A stretch of 5,043 bases of DNA, from assembly GCA_028701815.1 (NCBI GenBank), contig JAQVPY010000152.1, positions 1 through 5,043 of the forward strand. The letters run 5' to 3'. Of the stretch, positions 1-5,043 are shown in pieces. Under the pieces are notes generated by a model. That model saw nothing but the letters and a program-made list of their open reading frames with translations, made no database searches and was not told where the DNA came from. The position numbers and the translations under genes are program-made. The DNA is from Bacteroidales bacterium. Lineage in GTDB: Bacteria > Bacteroidota > Bacteroidia > Bacteroidales > BM520. Each line of letters opens with the position of its first letter. Position 1 is the first letter of the stretch.

Positions 1-1
1 C

Positions 2-739
2 ACCTCTTCTCTTGGCGATAAACTCAGCTATACTCGCTCGTTTGTGCTTACCTCCTTCGACTCCGGCTATTATGCAATCCCCGGATATGTGTTTAATATT
101 TCATCCGGTAGCGACTCTGCCCTGATAGAATCTAATGCCATCCTCCTGGAAGTACATGGGGTGGCTATAGATACTACCGCCGCTATCAAATCCATCGCAC
201 CGATATTGCCCGTGCCGATAACCTTTAAGGAAATACTCGACCAGGCTCCGAAATACGGACTGATCGCTCTAATCGTGCTGGCAATTGCCGCTGCCGTTTA
301 TGCCCTTGTGCATTATAAAAAACATAAGAAAATTATCGTTCTGCCGAGCCTTAAACCGACGGTGCCACCAAATAGAACCGCTCTCGATGCCCTCTATGCC
401 CTGGAAAAGAAAAAGTTGTGGCAATGCGGCGAGACCAAAAAGTATTATGCTGAAATTACTGATATCCTTAGGTCTTATATCGCAGGCGCCTTCGGGATTC
501 CTGCCGTGGAAATGATTACCGAGGATATTTTTGTGGATCTCTCGAGAAATGATAAATGCTTGAGAGAGGATAAACTGCTCGCTCAGGAGATATTCTCCCT
601 GTCGGATATGGTTAAATTTGCCAAACGTCCTACCGAGCCGGAAGAAAATCAGGAAGTGCTTAAACAGGCTTACGAGTTTGTTAATCATTCCTGGAATAAT
701 ATTACAACCGAAGAGAAAGAAGATAAACATGTGGAATAA
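2..739 (+). CDS. DUF4381/BatD-like membrane protein upstream of batA (5' partial)
   Basis: The frame is open from base 2, so the gene starts before the window; the GTG at 44 is internal. 245 C-terminal residues are visible. The start of the fragment reads as the end of a periplasmic beta-rich domain (LTSFDSGYYAIPGY), followed by a linker with the VAIDTTAAIK and PITFKEI pattern typical of the protein encoded just before batA in Bacteroidetes. One membrane helix lies at about bases 254-313 (GLIALIVLAIAAAVYALVHY), followed by a basic stretch (KKHKK) that places the C-terminus in the cytoplasm. The cytoplasmic part carries the family's conserved helix, LWQ then ETKKYYAEITDILRSYI (bases 416-478). 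The stop overlaps the batA start by 11 bases, which suggests translational coupling. The role is unknown; its position in the operon suggests it belongs to the Bat membrane complex. The family call rests on recalled motifs and gene order, not on a search. Confidence 0.8.
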   Translation, partial: TSSLGDKLSYTRSFVLTSFDSGYYAIPGYVFNISSGSDSALIESNAILLEVHGVAIDTTAAIKSIAPILPVPITFKEILDQAPKYGLIALIVLAIAAAVYALVHYKKHKKIIVLPSLKPTVPPNRTALDALYALEKKKLWQCGETKKYYAEITDILRSYIAGAFGIPAVEMITEDIFVDLSRNDKCLREDKLLAQEIFSLSDMVKFAKRPTEPEENQEVLKQAYEFVNHSWNNITTEEKEDKHVE

Positions 740-1727
740 TTTGGACTTTGCAAACCCCGGACTCCTGTATCTGCTACTGCTGATACCTTTGCTGATAACC
801 ATCTATGTGCTGCGCTTTAAACATGTATATCCGACCATGCAGATGTCTTCCTCGTCTTTCACGGGAGATAAAAAAGTCGGCTTTAGAAGCGTGCTTATTC
901 ATGTACTGTTCGCTGTGGAAATGATAGCCGTGGCTTGTATGATAGTCGCACTGGCACGTCCCCAACATAGTGAAAGCGATAAGATAATGAACGTCGAAGG
1001 TATCGATATCGTTATGGCTGTCGACGTGTCCGGAAGTATGTATGCCGAAGACTTCCAGCCTAATCGTCTTGAAGCGGCGAAAAAAGTGGCTATGCAGTTT
1101 ATCGCAGACAGACCGACAGATAGAATCGGCCTCGTGGTTTTCGCGGGAGAGTCCTTTACCCAATGCCCCCTTACTACCGATCATAACGTTTTAAACGACT
1201 TGTTTAAAGATATAAAAATAGGTATGATTGAAGACGGTACTGCTATCGGTAGCGGTATCGCCACATCCGTGTCTCGCCTTAAAGATAGCGACGCTATCAG
1301 CAAGGTTATTATCCTGCTGACAGATGGCGTAAATAATACCGGCTCCGTCGACCCTGTGTCTGCTGCCGAAATAGCTAAAACCTTCGGTATAAGAGTCTAT
1401 ACTATTGGCGTCGGTACTAACGGTACCGCCCCGTACCCCGCACAGGATTTCTTCGGAAATAAAGTGTATAAACAGATGGAGGTTACTATCGACGAAGATA
1501 TGATGCGAAAAGTGGCCTCAATTACCGGCGCTAAATATTACAGGGCAACGGATAATAAATCCCTCGCTAATATTTATGAGGAAATAGATAAATTGGAGAA
1601 ATCAAGAATAGAAGTTTATGAGTTCGAGAAAAAACAGGAGGAATTCTTCCCGTTTGTGCTTATTGCCCTCCTCCTGATTTGTGCCGATTTTATAGTTAGA
1701 AAATGTGTTTTAAGAGTTTTTCCATAA
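729..1727 (+). CDS. batA: BatA, VWA-domain aerotolerance protein
   Basis: 332 residues, the usual BatA length. The ATG at 729 is chosen because the protein then begins MWNNLDFANPGLLYLL, the standard BatA N-terminus; the longer frame from 618 only reads through the upstream gene. Membrane helices lie near residues 12-29 and 57-76, then a VWA domain from about 91 to 290, then a third helix near 306-323. The metal-ion-dependent adhesion site is complete: D99-x-S101-x-S103 (DVSGSM), T171 (EDGTA) and D199 (LLTDG). The basic loop between helices 1 and 2 suggests that the VWA domain is periplasmic. Bat proteins were described in Bacteroides fragilis as needed for full aerotolerance, and they are thought to work with a MoxR-type AAA+ ATPase; the ligand is not known. 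The start lies inside the preceding gene (11-base overlap) and batB starts 6 bases after the stop. No strong Shine-Dalgarno core precedes the ATG, which is normal for Bacteroidetes. Confidence 0.93.
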   Translation: MWNNLDFANPGLLYLLLLIPLLITIYVLRFKHVYPTMQMSSSSFTGDKKVGFRSVLIHVLFAVEMIAVACMIVALARPQHSESDKIMNVEGIDIVMAVDVSGSMYAEDFQPNRLEAAKKVAMQFIADRPTDRIGLVVFAGESFTQCPLTTDHNVLNDLFKDIKIGMIEDGTAIGSGIATSVSRLKDSDAISKVIILLTDGVNNTGSVDPVSAAEIAKTFGIRVYTIGVGTNGTAPYPAQDFFGNKVYKQMEVTIDEDMMRKVASITGAKYYRATDNKSLANIYEEIDKLEKSRIEVYEFEKKQEEFFPFVLIALLLICADFIVRKCVLRVFP

Positions 1728-1733
1728 TTGCTT

Positions 1734-3503
1734 ATGAGTTTGTTTAGATTTGAAAATCCTGATGTTTTGTATTGGCTTTTCGCTATAATAGCAATAGTGA
1801 CCATTATTATTGTCGTGGAATTTCGCAGAAAGCAGAAAATTGACAAAATCGGCGATAAGAAAATGGTCGATAGATTGCTGTCAGGTACCTCTGCCAAATT
1901 GAGAATTACCAAATATATTCTCTTTGTCTTTGTTTATGTTTTGCTGATAATCGGCCTCGCTAATCCCCAGGTCGGCTCTAAGGTCGAAACTGTCGAAAGA
2001 AAAGGCGTCGATCTTGTGGTGGCCCTCGATATATCCAACAGTATGCTCGCTGAAGATATCAAACCCTCTCGCCTCGAAAGAGCAAAACAAGCTATCTCTA
2101 CCTTGCTGGATAACATGAAAAACGATAGAATAGGACTCGTGGTTTTTGCCGGCAAAGCCTATCAACAACTCCCACTTACATCGGATTATGGCGCCGTGAA
2201 ACTTATCCTGTCAACAGTTAACCCATCTTTCATTGACGTCCAGGGTACCGCCCTTGCTGACGCTATTGATATCGCAGCATCTTCCTTTAATGAATCCAAC
2301 CATAGTAAGGCTATTATTGTAATAACCGATGGCGAAAACCATATCGGCGACGCTGTGGCTTCTGCAAAAAAAGCCGCCCAGGCCGGAATTAAAGTTCATA
2401 CCATCGGAATAGGCCTCCTCGATGGTACCCCTATACCTGTCGTCCAAAACGGAAGAAATATCGGCTATAGAAAAGATAAAAACGGCGCAACCGTGGTTAC
2501 TAAATTGGACGAGAATACCCTTATTAAAGTCGCTGAAGCCGGCGACGGTTCTTACGTGCGCGCTAATACGGCAAGAGTGGGCCTGAAAAAAATATTCGAC
2601 GATATCAACAAAATGGATGCTACCGTCTTCGATACTAAAAAAGTTACCGACTATAAAGACGAATTTCAATATTTTGTCGGCGCTGCCCTCCTGCTGTTTG
2701 TTATTATGATATTACTGCCTAATAGAACTTATGGACGCTTTAATGTGAATAAACTGCTGAGTAAACATGCTGCCGTCTTCCTGTTCTTACTCCTTCTGCC
2801 TGTGATGGCCGTATGCCAAAATCCACGACACGACGCAAGAAGAGGTAACACTTTTATGAAAAAAGGTGACTTCCAAAAAGCTGAGATAAAATACAGAAAA
2901 GCCCTCGAAACAGATCCACTATTTATTGAGGCGGAATTTAACCTCGGCAATTCATTGTATGAAGAAGAGAATTATCAGGACGCTGCCATATCCTATATGT
3001 CAACCGCCGAAAGAAGTAAGGATAATAAACAAAAAGCCTTGTCTTATTATAACCTCGGTAACTCTATGTATAATACCGAAAAATACCCCGAAGCTCTCGA
3101 AGCTTATAAACAGTCGCTGCGACTTGACCCAAATAATAATGATGCCCGATATAATATGCTCATGACTAAAAAGAAACTTGATCAAAACGGACAACAAAAT
3201 AACAGTAACCGCGACCAGCAAAATCAAGACCAGCAAAATCAGGACCAGCAAAATCAGGACCAGCAGAATCAGGATCAGCAGCAGCAAGATCAGCAGAATC
3301 AGGACCAGCAGCAGGATCAGCAGAATCAGGATCAGCAGCAGGGGCAACAGGGGGACGAACAGCAAGGCGAAGAGATGAATATTTCTAAAGAAGATGCGGA
3401 AAGAATGCTGGAGGCCATGAAAAGCGATGAGAAGAAAACCCTCATGAAAGTTCAAGAGCAGAAAACGCAGGGGAAGAAAATTAAAATAGATAAGGATTGG
3501 TAA
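1734..3503 (+). CDS. batB: BatB-BatC fusion: VWA domain plus TPR protein
   Basis: 589 residues from the ATG at 1734 (MSLFRFENPDVLYWLF, a BatB-like start); a TTG at 1728 in the same frame is less likely. Residues 1-330 are BatB: helices near 11-28 and 60-76, a VWA domain about 91-295 with complete MIDAS (D99, S101, S103 in DISNSM; T172; D199 in VITDG), and a helix near 313-328. After a basic loop (residues 331-345) a fourth hydrophobic segment, 346-361, ends in PVMAVCQ and looks like the signal peptide of a separate BatC. Residues about 367-475 hold roughly three TPR units (GDFQKAEIKYRKALETDP; LGNSLYEEENYQDAA; LGNSMYNTEKYPEALEAYKQ). Residues 484-547 are Gln/Asp-rich. The final 40 or so residues (ISKEDAERMLEAMKSDEKK, ending IDKDW) match the usual BatC C-terminus. 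BatB and BatC are separate genes in Bacteroides; VWA-TPR fusions are known in other phyla. The basic cytoplasmic loop before helix 4 implies that the TPR part is periplasmic. The stop is 1 base before batD. Confidence 0.92.
   Translation: MSLFRFENPDVLYWLFAIIAIVTIIIVVEFRRKQKIDKIGDKKMVDRLLSGTSAKLRITKYILFVFVYVLLIIGLANPQVGSKVETVERKGVDLVVALDISNSMLAEDIKPSRLERAKQAISTLLDNMKNDRIGLVVFAGKAYQQLPLTSDYGAVKLILSTVNPSFIDVQGTALADAIDIAASSFNESNHSKAIIVITDGENHIGDAVASAKKAAQAGIKVHTIGIGLLDGTPIPVVQNGRNIGYRKDKNGATVVTKLDENTLIKVAEAGDGSYVRANTARVGLKKIFDDINKMDATVFDTKKVTDYKDEFQYFVGAALLLFVIMILLPNRTYGRFNVNKLLSKHAAVFLFLLLLPVMAVCQNPRHDARRGNTFMKKGDFQKAEIKYRKALETDPLFIEAEFNLGNSLYEEENYQDAAISYMSTAERSKDNKQKALSYYNLGNSMYNTEKYPEALEAYKQSLRLDPNNNDARYNMLMTKKKLDQNGQQNNSNRDQQNQDQQNQDQQNQDQQNQDQQQQDQQNQDQQQDQQNQDQQQGQQGDEQQGEEMNISKEDAERMLEAMKSDEKKTLMKVQEQKTQGKKIKIDKDW
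2745..2822 (+). other. Internal signal peptide-like segment and possible GTG start of batC
   Basis: In the batB-batC frame a GTG at 2745 (codon 338) would begin a textbook signal peptide: NKLLSKH, then the hydrophobic core AAVFLFLLLLPVM, then AVCQ. Cleavage after C361 (A359-V360-C361, then Q362) would leave an N-terminal Gln, as is common for signal peptidase I substrates in Bacteroidetes (the Q-rule). The batD signal peptide ends in the same AVCQ. A TGA in the +1 frame at 2746-2748 overlaps this GTG in the GTGA pattern seen at coupled gene junctions. Seen: the codons and the segment. Inferred: that it marks the ancestral batC start and that it may still be cleaved or used for independent initiation. 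No clear ribosome binding site is visible just upstream. Confidence 0.4.
3213..3341 (+). repeat. In-frame 15-base tandem repeat coding for DQQNQ units
   Basis: Nine adjacent units lie inside the BatC part (residues 494-536). Six read DQQNQ, one reads DQQQQ (15 bases each), and two are shortened to DQQQ (12 bases). The consensus is GA(C/T)CAGCA(A/G)AATCAG; the first units use CAGCAAAATCA and the later ones CAGCAGAATCAG or CAGCAGCAG. A degenerate tail, GQQGDEQQGEE, follows. All length differences are multiples of 3, so the frame is kept. Gln/Asn-rich low-complexity tails are common in BatC; this one is unusually regular at DNA level and could change length by slippage. It probably forms a flexible acidic-polar linker between the TPR units and the conserved C-terminal segment. 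Confidence 0.95.
3492..3496 (+). promoter_or_regulatory. Possible ribosome binding site for batD
   Basis: AAGGA lies 8 bases before the batD ATG at 3505, within the last codons of the batB-batC gene. The spacing suits a Shine-Dalgarno site. The batA and batB starts have no such core, so this may be chance; many Bacteroidetes genes do not depend on this motif. Confidence 0.35.
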
Positions 3504-3504
3504 A

Positions 3505-5043
3505 ATGTTTCGGAATATGAAATTTAAAATATTGTCAATTTTGGCAGCGCTGATATTTCCCTTTGCTGCTGTTTGTCAGGATATCTCTTTTGCGGCTTCT
3601 GCGCCTGATGTGGTACGCTCGGGTGAGAGATTTGCGCTGTCGTATACTGTTAATGCCAACGGGAAAAATTTCAAGGCACCTAACATGAACGGTTTTACCG
3701 TTCTTTCGGGTCCCAATACTTCTACAAGTACCAGCTTCCAATTTATCAACGGGAAACGTTCACAGTCGGTTACCCAGACATATTCTTTCTATCTGGTAGG
3801 TAATCAGGCCGGAGAGTTTACTATTCCCTCAGCCACTATAGAAGTTGGCAGAGATACATATCAGTCGAATACGGTGACAATACAAATTGTCGCAGCCAAT
3901 GCGCCAGCCAACGGATCTTCTTCAGGAAACAGTAATTCCGGCAGCAGTTCCGGTCAGACCGGCTCAAGCGGATCGTCTTCGTCCGACAATGTCTTCGTTA
4001 CTACTACTGTCAACAAGAAAAATGTTTATGTGGGAGAACAGCTTGTGCTGTCGCATAGACTATATACGCAAGTGGAGCTTGCAGGGTTTGGCAACGTAAA
4101 ATTTCCGGCTTATACGGGATTCTGGAAGGAAGATGTGGAACTGGGTAAAATAGATTTACAGCAGACGGTATATAATGATCAAACCTACTATTCCGATGAG
4201 ATGCAAAGAAATATTCTTTTTCCACAGCGAGCAGGAGAAATCGTTATCCCACCGTCGGAGATAGAAGTTGTTACCAGAGTTAGAGTGCAGCAGTCTTCGG
4301 GTTTTAATGATCCATTTTTCGGCGGGATGTTTTCCTCTTATCAAAATGTTCCTGTGGAATGTAAGACGAAGCCTATTACCGTCACAGTGAAGCCCCTGCC
4401 TTCTGAAAATCGTCCGGGTTCTTTTTCAGGTGCCGTCGGCAATTTTACCGTCTCAAGCACTATTGATAAAACTGAACTCAAGGCAAATGAGGCAATTACT
4501 GTCAAATACACGGTTAAAGGGACGGGAAATATCAAACTTTTAGATAAACTTAATGTCGCTTTCCCGTCGGATTTTGAAACATACGACCCTAAGGTTACGC
4601 AGAATATACAGGTGAATACCAATAATGTGTCGGGTACAAAAACATTTGAATACGTTATTATCCCCAGAAATGCCGGGTCTTTTGTAATAAAAGCCTTCGA
4701 TTTCTCATATTTCGACCCGTCGAAGAAAGATTATGTGGTTCTTCATTTTCCGGAATATGATATTGAAGTTGAGGAGGCCGATGCTTCGTCTCTGGGGCAA
4801 GTGGTGGTGAGTGGAAAGGAAGATGTGGTGTCTCTTGCTGAAGACGTTAAGTTTATTAATGATAATGTTCCCGATTTCTCGAAGCAGGCCAGCATTTTGT
4901 TCGCCTCATGGGTGTTCTTTTTACATATAGGTCTGATTATCATTGCTGCCATTGTCGCCATAGTTTTAATTTTGTCTGCCAAAAAACGGAATAATGACAT
5001 AGAAATGCTTAAACGTAAAAGGGCGGAGTCGGTGTCTATGAAA
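3505..5043 (+). CDS. batD: BatD, Ig-like-domain aerotolerance protein (3' partial)
   Basis: The frame is open from the ATG at 3505 to the window end, 513 residues with no stop; family members are usually about 600 residues, so most of the cytoplasmic tail is missing. A second ATG at 3517 (codon 5) is an equally possible start. Residues 1-24 form a signal peptide ending AAVC, then Q25. Three Ig-like repeats follow, each ending in a related strand: VGNQAGEFTIP (98-108), FPQRAGEIVIP (239-249) and IPRNAGSFVIK (386-396). A Ser/Gly/Asn-rich linker (133-161) separates repeats 1 and 2. One membrane helix lies at about 465-491 (ILFASWVFFLHIGLIII onward), then a basic KKR that puts the tail in the cytoplasm, giving an outside-facing N-terminal region. 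BatD is part of the Bat system and is thought to be a periplasmic binding or scaffold partner of BatA and BatB. It starts 1 base after the batBC stop. Codon use differs clearly from the upstream genes (more TCG, almost no CTC). Confidence 0.92.
   Translation, partial: MFRNMKFKILSILAALIFPFAAVCQDISFAASAPDVVRSGERFALSYTVNANGKNFKAPNMNGFTVLSGPNTSTSTSFQFINGKRSQSVTQTYSFYLVGNQAGEFTIPSATIEVGRDTYQSNTVTIQIVAANAPANGSSSGNSNSGSSSGQTGSSGSSSSDNVFVTTTVNKKNVYVGEQLVLSHRLYTQVELAGFGNVKFPAYTGFWKEDVELGKIDLQQTVYNDQTYYSDEMQRNILFPQRAGEIVIPPSEIEVVTRVRVQQSSGFNDPFFGGMFSSYQNVPVECKTKPITVTVKPLPSENRPGSFSGAVGNFTVSSTIDKTELKANEAITVKYTVKGTGNIKLLDKLNVAFPSDFETYDPKVTQNIQVNTNNVSGTKTFEYVIIPRNAGSFVIKAFDFSYFDPSKKDYVVLHFPEYDIEVEEADASSLGQVVVSGKEDVVSLAEDVKFINDNVPDFSKQASILFASWVFFLHIGLIIIAAIVAIVLILSAKKRNNDIEMLKRKRAESVSMK

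Noticed and set aside
618..728. Extended N-terminus for BatA from base 618
   Set aside because: It lies inside the upstream gene; the BatA family start MWNNLDFANPG falls at 729.
269..802. Minus-strand open frame of 177 residues across the batA junction
   Set aside because: It overlaps two well-supported plus-strand genes and has no recognisable domain or likely start context.
2690..2760. Sequencing frameshift as the cause of the batB-batC fusion
   Set aside because: Reading stays sensible in one frame across the junction (helix, NRTYGRF basic loop, signal-like segment), so no error is needed; the +1-frame TGA at 2746 keeps a small doubt, noted in the findings.
3213..3341. CRISPR array or other non-coding repeat array
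   Set aside because: Units are contiguous without spacers, 12 or 15 bases long, and stay in frame within a gene.
3178..3378. Plus-strand frame with repeated Ser/Arg/Ile (66 residues)
   Set aside because: It is an alternate-frame reading of the DQQNQ tandem repeat.
3000..3455. Minus-strand open frame rich in Leu and Ile (151 residues), looking like a membrane protein
   Set aside because: It is the reverse complement of the Gln/Asp repeat and the TPR coding sequence; the Leu/Ile runs come from the repeat, and the plus-strand gene is clear.
3562..3582. Lipoprotein signal in BatD (FAAVC)
   Set aside because: The residue before Cys is Val rather than Gly, Ala or Ser, and no Leu lies at -3; ordinary cleavage before Gln25 fits better, and BatD already has a membrane helix.

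Overview
The window is a stretch of one tightly packed plus-strand operon, the Bacteroidetes aerotolerance (bat) operon. Four coding regions follow one another with almost no spacer: the 3' part of a small membrane protein, batA, a fused batB-batC gene, and the 5' part of batD. Both window edges cut genes, so the operon continues in both directions. In relatives an AAA+ MoxR-type ATPase and a DUF58 protein lie upstream and batE lies downstream; none of these is visible here.

The organism is most likely a member of Bacteroidetes, probably Bacteroidales. The gene order, the absence of clear Shine-Dalgarno sites before batA and batB, and the signal peptides with Gln just after the predicted cleavage point all fit this phylum. 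The family or genus cannot be read from the sequence.

Layout: 2-739, C-terminal 245 residues of the DUF4381/BatD-like membrane protein found upstream of batA; 729-1727, batA (von Willebrand factor A domain, intact MIDAS); 1734-3503, a single frame encoding BatB (a second VWA protein, intact MIDAS), an internal signal-peptide-like helix, BatC TPR repeats, and a Gln/Asp-rich tail encoded by a tandem DNA repeat (3213-3341); 3505 to the window end, batD, with a signal peptide, three Ig-like repeats and one membrane helix. The genes overlap by 11 bases or are 6 and 1 bases apart, so co-transcription and translational coupling are expected. No intergenic region is long enough for a promoter or terminator, and there is no RNA gene, mobile element or CRISPR array.

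How they work together (family knowledge plus inference): BatA and BatB place metal-binding VWA domains on the periplasmic side of the inner membrane, BatC supplies a TPR scaffold, and BatD supplies membrane-anchored Ig-like domains. The MoxR ATPase is thought to act with such VWA proteins in a chaperone-like or complex-assembly role tied to envelope or oxidative stress. The biochemical function is still unresolved. The system is known rather than new. The points worth a second look are the BatB-BatC fusion with a possible internal cleavage site and internal start, the DQQNQ repeat, and a sharp change of codon use between batBC and batD.
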